Of a stretch of 64,000 nt of DNA, positions 33,791-43,863 are shown in pieces (position 1 is the first letter of the stretch; the number at the start of each line of letters is the position of its first letter). Below the pieces are notes generated by a model. The model was not told the DNA's origin. It was given only the letters and a program-made list of their open reading frames with translations, and did not search any database. A program made the translations under genes and the position numbers. The stretch comes from Candidatus Faecousia faecigallinarum. GTDB lineage: Bacteria > Bacillota > Clostridia > Oscillospirales > Oscillospiraceae. The DNA is taken from NCBI GenBank assembly GCA_018712145.1, contig DVHJ01000081.1, forward strand, positions 1 through 64,000, in the 5' to 3' direction.

Positions 33791-34357
33791 TTAGGGGATA
33801 GGACGGATATCCACCGGCTTTCCCGCCAGACAGGTAATTTGGAAACCGTGCCCCGGTTGGGGCGTCCAGTCATACCGGCTCCCCTGAGGGAACCACTGAG
33901 CCAGCACCCCGCCGATGACCCCGCCATGGGTGATGCAGACCGCGTCTTCCTCTGCCGTGAGAAGTGGCGCCAGGGCGGCCAATGCCCGCCAGGTAACCTG
34001 AACGCCGCTCTCCCCGCCGGGGCACACGTTGGCCTCATTGTCCCCGGTGATCCAGGCTTGGAAGCCGGGGAGGTTGCATAACTCCGGATAGGATTTCATC
34101 TCAAATTCGCCGAAGTCAATTTCCCGGAGGCCGGGGAGCACGGTATAGGCAACCGGACCATATAAGGCCGCCAAGGTCTGATTGGCCCGGCGCATGCCGC
34201 TGGTGTAGAACCGGCCGGCCTGGGGATAGGAACCGGATTGCCGCAGCTGCTCCAGCGCCGCCAATCCCTCCGGCAGCAGAGGCAGGTCGGTACTGCCGTA
34301 GAAAAGGCGCTGCACATTCCCGGCGGTGAGGCCGTGGCGGATTAAGGTCAGCTGCAT
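33791..34357 (-). CDS. cobC: Histidine phosphatase, probable alpha-ribazole phosphatase (CobC-like)
   Basis: This 188-residue protein of the phosphoglycerate-mutase-like superfamily has LIRHGLTAGN at residues 4-13, with the phosphorylated histidine in RHG, a second-half glutamate (LREIDFGEFE) and ITHGGVIG. In a cobamide operon it most likely removes the 5'-phosphate from alpha-ribazole phosphate or cobamide phosphate. I start at ATG 34357 (GGAGGTG 5 nt upstream); the longer frame is inside the previous gene. It overlaps that gene by 10 bp and is the last gene of the operon. Confidence 0.88.
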   Translation of the reverse strand: MQLTLIRHGLTAGNVQRLFYGSTDLPLLPEGLAALEQLRQSGSYPQAGRFYTSGMRRANQTLAALYGPVAYTVLPGLREIDFGEFEMKSYPELCNLPGFQAWITGDNEANVCPGGESGVQVTWRALAALAPLLTAEEDAVCITHGGVIGGVLAQWFPQGSRYDWTPQPGHGFQITCLAGKPVDIRPIP

Positions 34358-34728
34358 TTCCACACCTCCGGGATTCCGCAAAATATCCGGATCACTGTAC
34401 CGGCCTGCCGGGCAAGGGCCTGGAGTACCTGGCCGTGGAGTTCCCGCCACTGCCGCTGATCCTTGTCCATGGGCACCACGCCGGAGCCGATTTCCCGGGA
34501 AATGACAATGCTGCCGGAAAACAGAGGAGTGACCCGGGCCAGCAGCTGCCCGGCGGTTTCCCCGGCCTGGACGGCTTGCCAGGTCAGGGCTTCCAGGTGG
34601 GTATAGCAGGCTGCCGGCTGCTCCGGCAGGCCACCGGCCAAATCCCAAATGTCTTCCCGGGCCAGGGCGTACCGGTCAACGGCCCAGGTGAGCTTCCCTT
34701 GATATGCGCCGCCAAAAATCAGTATCAT
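34348..34728 (-). CDS. Short CobU-like P-loop protein
   Basis: This 126-residue protein is about two thirds the length of CobU. It has a variant Walker A, FGGAYQGKL, at 5-13, and SREIGSGVVPMDKDQRQWRE, which matches the EVGxGIVP...R region of adenosylcobinamide kinase. The CobU histidine that receives GMP (RxxRH) is not evident. It sits between cobS and the phosphatase, with GAGGT before its ATG. It is probably a second, subfunctional CobU paralogue. Kinase activity is possible and guanylyl transfer doubtful. Confidence 0.75.
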   Translation of the reverse strand: MILIFGGAYQGKLTWAVDRYALAREDIWDLAGGLPEQPAACYTHLEALTWQAVQAGETAGQLLARVTPLFSGSIVISREIGSGVVPMDKDQRQWRELHGQVLQALARQAGTVIRIFCGIPEVWKCS

Positions 34729-34731
34729 ATT

Positions 34732-35466
34732 TTACCTCGTCAAAATTAATACGGCCACGCCGGTAAATTCCCCCAAGGTCAGGGCAAAGCCGGAGATATC
34801 TCCGGAAATGCCCCCCAGCTGCTTACAGCCGTACCAGGCGGCTGCCCAGTAGCCCAGGCAGCCTACCAGGGGGGCAAGACCCTGGGGGCCCATCCACAGG
34901 GTGGAGCAAGATGCGGCTAGGGCCATCGCCGCCAGGGCAATTTTTTTGCCCCGGTTACCGGCGGCCAGCCCGGCGTACTGGCTGGACGCCAGGGGGCGGA
35001 GGGACAGCACGGCAAACCCGGCGCAGGCCCGAACCGCCACGGGAATCAGGGCCAGGGGCAGCAGGGGAATCTCCCCGGCGGAGAAAAACAGGCACCACTG
35101 GGCCAGGAGCAGCAGGCCAAGGCAGATCACCGCAAAGGCGCCGCAGTGAGAGTCCTTCAAAATCTTCCGCCGGGTTTCCAGATCCCGGCGGGACAGCACC
35201 GCGTCGCACACGTCCATAAAGCCGTCCAGGTGGAGAAAACCGGTGGCCAGCCAGGGCACCGCCGCCAGCACCAGGGCGTATACAGCAGGGGGCAGGCCGG
35301 GCAATGCCCAGGCCGCCAGGGCCCACAGGCCCCCAACGATTCCCCCAACCAGGGGCAGGCATACCATCATCTTCGGCCTGGCCTTCTCGTCCCACCGGCG
35401 GAAGGGGCAGGGAATGGCCAGAAACATCCCCCAGGTCATGAAAAAGGCAGATATCCACTGGTTCAA
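34732..35466 (-). CDS. cobS: Adenosylcobinamide-GDP ribazoletransferase (cobalamin 5'-phosphate synthase)
   Basis: This roughly 244-residue integral membrane enzyme joins adenosylcobinamide-GDP to alpha-ribazole (phosphate), the last step of nucleotide-loop assembly. HLDGFMDVCDAVLSRRD is the conserved metal-binding motif, followed by DSHCGAF, and six or so membrane helices. I choose TTG 35466, 9 nt after GGGAGG. An upstream TTG (35490) lies before that site. In the ancestral arrangement the cobU stop (35463-35465) would overlap this TTG, which supports the choice. Confidence 0.9.
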   Translation of the reverse strand: MNQWISAFFMTWGMFLAIPCPFRRWDEKARPKMMVCLPLVGGIVGGLWALAAWALPGLPPAVYALVLAAVPWLATGFLHLDGFMDVCDAVLSRRDLETRRKILKDSHCGAFAVICLGLLLLAQWCLFFSAGEIPLLPLALIPVAVRACAGFAVLSLRPLASSQYAGLAAGNRGKKIALAAMALAASCSTLWMGPQGLAPLVGCLGYWAAAWYGCKQLGGISGDISGFALTLGEFTGVAVLILTR

Positions 35467-35490
35467 CCCAAACCGCCTCCCACTGTCCAA

Positions 35491-35507
35491 CCGGCAGGCA
35501 GCCGGCC
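35491..35507 (+). repeat. 17 bp direct repeat, left copy (target duplication of inserted element)
   Basis: CCGGCAGGCAGCCGGCC is identical to 35714-35730. The right copy belongs to the original cobU coding sequence. Confidence 0.85.
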
Positions 35508-35713
35508 CAGCTTGTCAAAAAAGTCTCGCTTAAGTTCGCCGCTGCGGCGGCGAAACAAGTGAAAATCATTTTCTGCCGGGGCGTGTACCTGGCAGAAAAT
35601 ACATCTCAGGTTGCGAAGTGTGGGAATTGTGGGCCTACGGCCCACAATTCCTGCGCGTAGCAGACTGCAAACTTCTGTCGGAAAACCCCAAAGGGTTTTT
35701 TTGACAGTCTAAG
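35508..35713. mobile_element. MITE-like structured insertion between cobU and cobS
   Basis: This 206 bp segment is bracketed by a 17 bp exact direct repeat. Its ends carry an inverted TGTCAAAAAA (about 35514-35523 and 35697-35706). Inside are hairpins: TTCGCCGC/GCGGCGAA (35535-35554), TTTTCTGCC/GGCAGAAAA, GGAATTGTGGGCC/GGCCCACAATTCC, and TGTCGGAAAACCC/GGGTTTTTTTGACA (35676-35706). There is no open frame of its own and no transposase. It encodes the new last residues of cobU and separates cobU from cobS. Confidence 0.75.
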
Positions 35714-36243
35714 CCGGCAGGCAGCCGGCCTTTGTGTACCCGCAGCATCCCCGCCTGGGCCTCGCAGACCAGGTCAAATTCCCCGGCCAGTCCCCGGCAG
35801 ATCCGGGCCAGCCCAGCCCGGTAGTCTTCCGTCCAGCCGGTGTACCGGCCGGCGTCCCGGAAAATATCGTCGGCAACGCACAGCACATGGCGGCAATGCC
35901 GGCCGAGGACCAGCAACGCCCGGAGCGCCTTTTCCGGGGCGGCGGGATTAAACGGAGAAAACATCTCATTGGCCAGCAGCGCGGTGACGCTGTCCAGCAG
36001 CACGGTGCCCTGGGCCGGCACCTGAGGCAGGGCCTGGATCAGGTCCCGTCCGGCTTCCACCGTTTGGAAGCCCAACCCTGCCCGGTCTGCCAGGTGCCGG
36101 GCGATCCGCTGCCGGTCTTCCCCGTCTGCCGGTTCCATGGTGGCCCAGTAATACAGCGGGCCATTCCCGGCCAGGGTGCAGGCTAAGGCCTGGGCCAGGC
36201 CGCTTTTCCCGCTTTTGCTCCCCCCAAGCACCAGCGCCCTCAT
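35635..36243 (-). CDS. cobU: Adenosylcobinamide kinase / adenosylcobinamide-phosphate guanylyltransferase, C-terminus altered by insertion
   Basis: This 202-residue protein has Walker A GGSKSGKS at 7-14 and RIARHLADR, containing the histidine that carries GMP. It then has LLDSVTALLANEMF and a conserved tail EAQAGMLRVHKGRLPAG. It phosphorylates adenosylcobinamide and adds GMP. The last about 25 residues after LPAG derive from the inserted element. Without it the frame would read LPAGWTVGGGLG and stop at 35463-35465, overlapping the cobS start. The catalytic core is intact, so the protein is probably functional. Its start overlaps the cobT stop by 4 bp. Confidence 0.88.
   Translation of the reverse strand: MRALVLGGSKSGKSGLAQALACTLAGNGPLYYWATMEPADGEDRQRIARHLADRAGLGFQTVEAGRDLIQALPQVPAQGTVLLDSVTALLANEMFSPFNPAAPEKALRALLVLGRHCRHVLCVADDIFRDAGRYTGWTEDYRAGLARICRGLAGEFDLVCEAQAGMLRVHKGRLPAGLDCQKNPLGFSDRSLQSATRRNCGP
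35714..35730 (+). repeat. 17 bp direct repeat, right copy
   Basis: CCGGCAGGCAGCCGGCC is inside cobU (codons for GRLPAG on the minus strand) and is identical to 35491-35507. Confidence 0.85.
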
Positions 36244-37313
36244 GGGTTGGTCAATTGGGCCAGGTAGCTGTCGTCAATGGCGGCTTCCTGGAAGGTGGCC
36301 ATGTTGGACATCACGGCGCAGGCGGCTTTCAGGATTTGAAAGGCCAGGGGACAGCCGCTGCCCTCTCCCAGCCCCATGTCCAGCATCAGGCAAGGGGACA
36401 GCCCCAGCAGGGCCTGGGCCAGAGTGTAGCCGGGCTCTCGGGAGACGTGGGACAGAAACAGGTAATCCCGAACTGCCGGCTGCAGCCGCACGGCGCACAG
36501 CGCCGCCACAATGGAGATAAATCCGTCCACCACGGCGGGGAGCTTTGCCGCGGCGCACCCTAGATATGCGCCGGTCATGGCGGCCAGATCCAGCCCTCCC
36601 ACCTTGGACAATACGTCAATGGGATCCTGGGCGTTGGGCCGGTGGAGCCTCAGGGCGCCGTCAATCACCGCTTTTTTCCGGGCAAAGGCGGCGTCGGTCA
36701 GGCCCGCGCCCCGGCCGGTGACGGCGCTGGCCGGGGCGCCGGTGAGGGCGGCCAGCACCGCCGCCGAGGAGGTGGTGTTGCCTACCCCCATCTCTCCAAT
36801 CCCCAGCAGCTGTATCCCCTCCGCTTTGGCCTGAGCGGCCAGATCCAGCCCCACGGCAATGGCGTCCAGGGCCTCCTGCCGGGTCATGGCCGGGACTTTG
36901 GCAAAATTTCCGGTGCCCAGGCGAATTTTCCGGTTCAGGATGCCGGGATACTCTCCGGAATTGCGGATGCCCACATCCACCACCACCACAGAGTCCCCAA
37001 AATACTGGGCCAGGGCGGACATGCCGGTCAGATGCTTGGTCATGTTGATGGACTGGGTGAGGGTGACAATTTCCGGGGTGGAGGCCACGCCCTCGGCGAT
37101 TACGCCGTTGTCGGCGGCAAATACCACCACCCGGCACCGGTCCGGGGCATTGCAGACCTGGCCGGTGATCCCCGCCATGCGGATGGACATTTCTTCCAGG
37201 CGGCCAAGGCTCCCAGGGGGTTTGGCCAGTTGGGCTTGGCGGCGGGCGGCGGCGTCCATGGCAGCCTGATCTGCCGGGGAAATGGGCAGTTGGCCTAGGT
37301 CTTGCTCAGTCAT
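36240..37313 (-). CDS. cobT: Nicotinate-nucleotide--dimethylbenzimidazole phosphoribosyltransferase
   Basis: This 357-residue enzyme activates the lower-ligand base by transferring ribose-phosphate from nicotinate mononucleotide, giving alpha-ribazole phosphate. Conserved blocks are KPPGSLGRLE near the start, VVFAADNGVIAEGVA, LLGIGEMGVGNTTSSAA and, near the C-terminus, LDMGLGEGSGCPLA containing the catalytic-base glutamate. ATG 37313 is chosen, with AAAGGAG 7 nt upstream; the upstream frame lies within the preceding gene. Which base it uses cannot be read from sequence. Confidence 0.95.
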   Translation of the reverse strand: MTEQDLGQLPISPADQAAMDAAARRQAQLAKPPGSLGRLEEMSIRMAGITGQVCNAPDRCRVVVFAADNGVIAEGVASTPEIVTLTQSINMTKHLTGMSALAQYFGDSVVVVDVGIRNSGEYPGILNRKIRLGTGNFAKVPAMTRQEALDAIAVGLDLAAQAKAEGIQLLGIGEMGVGNTTSSAAVLAALTGAPASAVTGRGAGLTDAAFARKKAVIDGALRLHRPNAQDPIDVLSKVGGLDLAAMTGAYLGCAAAKLPAVVDGFISIVAALCAVRLQPAVRDYLFLSHVSREPGYTLAQALLGLSPCLMLDMGLGEGSGCPLAFQILKAACAVMSNMATFQEAAIDDSYLAQLTNP

Positions 37314-38088
37314 GGGGATTCTCCTTTCTGCCGGGCAGGAAGCCCTGGCGGCACAGCCAGTCCAGGGAAGGCCCGCAGCATAAGTTTTCAATGGTAAAGG
37401 TAACCGCTTGGGGAATCAACTCTTCCAGCAGCCTGGCCATGGGGATGGTGCCTTCCCCTAGGGGCTGGTGGGTGTCCTGGCTGCCATGGTTGTTGTGGAG
37501 GTGAACGTGCCGGAGCCAGGGCAGCATGGGCCCAATCCAATCCTGGGGCGGATACCGGGACAGGGTGGTGTTGGCGTGGCCCAGGTCCAGGCAGAGCCCC
37601 AGCCGGGGGTCGTTTACCTGGCCCACAATGTCCACCAGCATGTCCGGGCCCGGGTCCATCACGTTTTCCAGGGCGATGGTCAATTCCCCAGGCATGTCCT
37701 GGAGGAATTCCTGCCAAAAGCGAACCGACTGAGGGACAAACCACTGGGGGAAATATACCCAAGGGATATAACCGCTGTGGATGACCAGACGGCAAATGCC
37801 CAGTGACTGGGCAGCGGCAACGGCCTGCCGGTAGCGTTCCATGGTCACCTGGCGCACCTTTGGGTCGATGGCTGCCGGGCACAGCTCGGCAAAGGGGGCA
37901 TGAAACCAGAACCGGTCAATGCCGGCCATCTGAACCAACGCCTTCGCCCGGCGCTGGGGATAGTCCTGATCCAGGTTGCTGGCGGTGCAGAATTCCGCCA
38001 TTTCCAGGCCCAGGCCGTAGGCCAGGGCCTGGCTGCGGCAGTCCTGGGCAATGGTAGATATGTATAGCCGTTGGGCAAAATCGTTCAT
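37306..38088 (-). CDS. TIM-barrel sugar phosphate isomerase/epimerase-like protein
   Basis: This 260-residue protein belongs to the AP-endonuclease-2-like TIM-barrel superfamily: RFWFHAPFAELCP, LVIHSGYIPW, IALENVMDP, LCLDLGHAN, HVHLHNNHG and FTIENL carry the His/Glu/Asp metal ligands in the expected strand order. Substrate is unknown. It is the first gene of a cobamide operon and overlaps the cobT start by 8 bp, so a corrinoid-linked or lower-ligand-linked role is possible. ATG 38088 (GAGG 8 nt upstream) is preferred to longer starts, which would precede the promoter. Confidence 0.8.
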   Translation of the reverse strand: MNDFAQRLYISTIAQDCRSQALAYGLGLEMAEFCTASNLDQDYPQRRAKALVQMAGIDRFWFHAPFAELCPAAIDPKVRQVTMERYRQAVAAAQSLGICRLVIHSGYIPWVYFPQWFVPQSVRFWQEFLQDMPGELTIALENVMDPGPDMLVDIVGQVNDPRLGLCLDLGHANTTLSRYPPQDWIGPMLPWLRHVHLHNNHGSQDTHQPLGEGTIPMARLLEELIPQAVTFTIENLCCGPSLDWLCRQGFLPGRKENPHD

Positions 38089-38140
38089 GGGTCCCGCCTC
38101 AATACCCGGCGGTTTCCGCTGCCGGGGGAATTTTATCTGT

Positions 38141-38169
38141 ATCATAGCACAAATTGCCACCGGTGTAAA
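38141..38169 (-). promoter_or_regulatory. Promoter of the cobamide operon
   Basis: On the minus strand TTTACA (38164-38169) and TATGAT (38141-38146) are 17 bp apart. The leader of about 45 nt contains one GC-rich hairpin and is far too short for a cobalamin riboswitch. Confidence 0.6.
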
Positions 38170-38207
38170 CACAGGGCCTACCGGGAGAATTTCGTCGCTT
38201 TTGCCTC

Positions 38208-38236
38208 TTTACGCCGGGGAGAAAATGGAATACAAT
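38208..38236 (+). promoter_or_regulatory. Predicted promoter of pcrA
   Basis: TTTACG (38208-38213) and TACAAT (38231-38236) are 17 bp apart. Confidence 0.5.
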
Positions 38237-38265
38237 AGGGGCATCACGGGAGGATGGGAAACGAT

Positions 38266-40614
38266 ATGACCTTTGAAACGGAATTTGCCGCCGCCCGGCG
38301 GAAGTACATTGCCTCTAATTTTCCAAATCTAAATGACATGCAGCGGCAAGCGGTGCTGACAACCCAAGGGCCGCTGCTTTTGCTGGCTGGAGCCGGCAGC
38401 GGGAAGACCACGGTGCTTATCCACCGGATTGCCAACCTGATCCGCTACGGCTGCGGCAGCGACAGCGCTGAGGTGCCGGAGGGGGTCACCCAGGCCGATC
38501 TGGACTTTTTGCAGAGCCTGCCGGAGAATCTGGACCCTGCCCAGCGGGAGCGGGCGGACCGGCTCTGCGCCCTGCATCCGGCGGCGCCCTGGAGCGTATT
38601 GGCCATCACCTTCACCAACAAAGCCGCCGGGGAGCTGAAAACCCGGCTGGAGGCGGCCATCGGCCCCCAGGCTCTGGACGTTTGGGCCATGACCTTCCAC
38701 TCCGCCTGCTGCCGGATCCTCCGCCGGGAGATCGACCGGCTGGGCTATGACCGGAGCTTTACCATTTATGACACGGCGGATTCTGAGCGGATTGGAAAAG
38801 AAATCATAAAATCTATGCAGTTGGAGGAAAAGTCCTTCCCGGTGAAATCCGTGCTGAACCGCATCAGCCGGGCGAAGGACCAGCTGCAGCCGCCGGAGGT
38901 GTTTGCCCAAATGGCCCAGTCGGCAGGGGACTACCGCCTGGTGCAGATTGCCCGGGTTTATGCCGAATACCAGCGGCGGTTGAAGGCCAACAACGCAGTG
39001 GACTTTGACGATATTATCTACTTGACGGTGGAGCTGCTGGAGCAGTTCCCGGATGTACGGGAATACTACCAGCGAAAGTTCCGGTATGTGCTCATCGACG
39101 AGTATCAGGATACCAACCGCCTGCAGTACCGCCTGGCGGCGGCTCTGGCCGGCGGACAGAAAAACATCTGTGTGGTTGGGGATGACGACCAGAGCATCTA
39201 CCGGTTCCGGGGCGCCACTATTGAGAATATTTTGCACTTTGAGCAGGATTACCCCGGGACCAAAACCATCCGCCTGGAGCAAAACTACCGTTCCACCCAG
39301 TTCATCCTCAACGCGGCCAACGGGGTCATTGCCCACAACCAGGGGCGAAAAGGCAAAACCCTGTGGACGGCCAACGGCCAGGGCCAGCCGGTGCTGGTTT
39401 ATGAGGCGGCTACTGCGGAGGAGGAGTCCAACTTTGTGGCGGGTCAGATTTTGGCCAGCCGGCGGAGTTTCCAGGATTTTGCCATTTTGTACCGCACCAA
39501 TGCCCAGTCCAACGCGTTGGAATATGCCTTCAAACGCAACGGCATTCCCTACCGGGTGATCGGCGGGGTCCGGTATTTTGACCGGGCGGAAGTGAAGGAT
39601 ATGCTGGCTTACCTCTGCCTCATCAACAACCGGGCGGACGATCTGCGGCTGCAACGGATTGTGAACAACCCGCCCAGGGGACTGGGGGGAAAGACCATGG
39701 AAACTATCCAGCGCCTTGCCCAGGCCCAGGGCTGCCACCTGTATCAGGTGATGCAGGATCCCCCGAGCTACGCTCCCCTGGAGCGGAGCGCGGCCAAGCT
39801 CCAGGCCTTTACCGGCATGATTGAGGACCTGGCGGGATTGCTGGCGGCGGGAATGCCTCTGGACGAATTTTACGACCAACTGGTGCTGCGCACCGGCTAC
39901 GGGAAAATGCTGTCGGACAAACCCACCGAGGAAAACCGCACCCGGCTGGAAAACGTGGGGGAACTGAAGTCCAGCATCCTGAGCTATATGCACAACGCGG
40001 ACAGCCCCACCCTGGCAGGCTTCTTGGAGGAGATTGCCCTGTACACGGACATCGAGCAGTACGACGCCTCTGCCGATGCGGTGGTGATGATGACCATGCA
40101 CAGCGCCAAGGGTCTGGAGTTTCCCCAGGTGTTTTTGGTGGGGGCGGAGGAAGGGCTGTTCCCTGGCGTGCGGGCCATTGGCGAGCCGGAGGAAATGGAG
40201 GAGGAGCGCCGGCTCTGCTATGTGGCCATCACCCGGGCCAGGGAGCGGCTGGTGATCTCCTATGCCCGGCAGCGTATGCTCTATGGCCGGACCAACGCCT
40301 GCAGCCCCTCTCGGTTTTTGCAGGAAATTCCCCAAGACTGCATTGAGCGCCGGGGCGGCTACCACCGGCCAACCCCGGCAAAGCCGAAACCGGTCCCCCG
40401 CCGGGCGGAGCATTCCGACCTGGTGCAGGCCAATGTACCGGCGCCGGTCAACTTCAGCCAGGGGGATACCGTCCAGCACACTGCTTTCGGCAAGGGACTG
40501 GTTACCTCGGTGCGGCAAATGGGGGGCGATGCGCTGCTGGAAATTGCCTTTGACGGCGTGGGCACCAAGCGGCTGATGGCCAAATATGCCGCCGCTTACC
40601 TCACCAAGCTGTAA
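38266..40614 (+). CDS. pcrA: PcrA/UvrD-type superfamily 1 DNA helicase
   Basis: This 782-residue 3'-5' helicase for repair and for clearing recombinase or polymerase obstacles has Walker A AGAGSGKTT at 41-49. Motif II is DEYQDTN, motif III GDDDQSIYRFRGA, motif V TMHSAKGLEFPQVF and motif VI VAITRARERL. The C-terminus has the Tudor-like region of PcrA (GDTVQHTAFGKG). About 45 residues (SDSAEVPEGVTQADLDF onward) are inserted between motifs I and Ia. ATG 38254 is adjacent to its SD, so ATG 38266 (12 nt from GGGAGG) is preferred, with some doubt. Confidence 0.93.
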   Translation: MTFETEFAAARRKYIASNFPNLNDMQRQAVLTTQGPLLLLAGAGSGKTTVLIHRIANLIRYGCGSDSAEVPEGVTQADLDFLQSLPENLDPAQRERADRLCALHPAAPWSVLAITFTNKAAGELKTRLEAAIGPQALDVWAMTFHSACCRILRREIDRLGYDRSFTIYDTADSERIGKEIIKSMQLEEKSFPVKSVLNRISRAKDQLQPPEVFAQMAQSAGDYRLVQIARVYAEYQRRLKANNAVDFDDIIYLTVELLEQFPDVREYYQRKFRYVLIDEYQDTNRLQYRLAAALAGGQKNICVVGDDDQSIYRFRGATIENILHFEQDYPGTKTIRLEQNYRSTQFILNAANGVIAHNQGRKGKTLWTANGQGQPVLVYEAATAEEESNFVAGQILASRRSFQDFAILYRTNAQSNALEYAFKRNGIPYRVIGGVRYFDRAEVKDMLAYLCLINNRADDLRLQRIVNNPPRGLGGKTMETIQRLAQAQGCHLYQVMQDPPSYAPLERSAAKLQAFTGMIEDLAGLLAAGMPLDEFYDQLVLRTGYGKMLSDKPTEENRTRLENVGELKSSILSYMHNADSPTLAGFLEEIALYTDIEQYDASADAVVMMTMHSAKGLEFPQVFLVGAEEGLFPGVRAIGEPEEMEEERRLCYVAITRARERLVISYARQRMLYGRTNACSPSRFLQEIPQDCIERRGGYHRPTPAKPKPVPRRAEHSDLVQANVPAPVNFSQGDTVQHTAFGKGLVTSVRQMGGDALLEIAFDGVGTKRLMAKYAAAYLTKL

Positions 40615-40663
40615 GGCATAACCTGCCGGCCTGGGGCATAAGCTGTCCGGGAGGGGATAGCCT

Positions 40664-43310
<2,647 letters not shown>

Positions 43311-43321
43311 AAAAACAAACG

Positions 43322-43428
43322 GGGCCTGTTGCAACTTGAATGATATGCTCCCCATAGTGTAGTCTCGAATTTTTTGCTTTTTCGAGTGTCTACTCTATGG
43401 GGAGCATATCAAATTTTGCAGCAGGCCC
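43322..43428. repeat. Nested palindromic repeat, complete copy 2
   Basis: Outer arms GGGCCTGTTGCAA (43322-43334) and TTGCAGCAGGCCC (43416-43428) enclose a 69 bp near-palindrome (43342-43410). Its arms, GATATGCTCCCCATAGTGTA and the end GGGGAGCATATC, close over a T-rich loop. The outer arm alone occurs as a simple hairpin at 12351 and 28125. It follows the ligA stop by 11 bp. Confidence 0.85.
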
Positions 43429-43495
43429 TGCTGTGGTTTACCTGATGCGCTTTCGCACCCCCTACACGGGATGCAGTGTACGCGGTTTCCAGAAG

Positions 43496-43528
43496 TAAAA
43501 AGCCGCCCCGCAAGTTTTGCGGGGCGGC
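43496..43528 (-). terminator. rpsU terminator
   Basis: GCCGCCCCGC pairs with GCGGGGCGGC; on the minus strand the stem is followed by TTTTT. Confidence 0.85.
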
Positions 43529-43559
43529 GGAACGAACCAAACGGAACACGGAGGGAAAA

Positions 43560-43742
43560 TTAATAGTACTTTCTCTTATTCTTCCGGGCTGCCTCAGACT
43601 TCTGCTTGCGCTTCAGGCTGGGACTCACGTAATGCTCTCTCTTCTTGACCTCAGCGATGACGCCTTCCTTGGCACAGCTCCGCTTAAATCTTCTCAGAGC
43701 GCTCTCCAGAGATTCATTCTCTTTTACGCGAATTTCAGACAT
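43560..43742 (-). CDS. rpsU: Ribosomal protein S21
   Basis: This 60-residue small-subunit protein is highly basic: [20 protein letters not shown] at the start and [25 protein letters not shown] at the end, as in bS21 of Firmicutes. The start is ATG 43742, and the longer frame includes leader sequence. It has its own consensus promoter and terminator, so it is a single-gene unit just downstream of leuS. Confidence 0.96.
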   Translation of the reverse strand: MSEIRVKENESLESALRRFKRSCAKEGVIAEVKKREHYVSPSLKRKQKSEAARKNKRKYY

Positions 43743-43812
43743 TGGTTTCCCTCCCTCCAACACATCCGGCTAAATCCAGGATGCTTTCAGGGCCAAATTC
43801 ATGGCTTAACAA

Positions 43813-43841
43813 ATTATAGCTGAATTCTCCCGAATTGTCAA
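43813..43841 (-). promoter_or_regulatory. Consensus promoter of rpsU
   Basis: On the minus strand TTGACA (43836-43841) and TATAAT (43813-43818) are 17 bp apart, starting 22 bp after the leuS stop. Confidence 0.8.
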
Positions 43842-43863
43842 GAAGTTTTTGTAAATTCTGCGC

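Noticed and set aside
34348-36243. The short CobU-like gene as a broken fragment of cobU
   Set aside because: It has its own start, ribosome site and P-loop, lies on the far side of cobS, and differs in sequence from cobU, so it is a separate paralogue and not a frameshifted half.
38089-38250. Cobalamin riboswitch ahead of the cobamide operon
   Set aside because: The predicted leader is only about 45 nt with one hairpin, and the B12-box consensus is absent.
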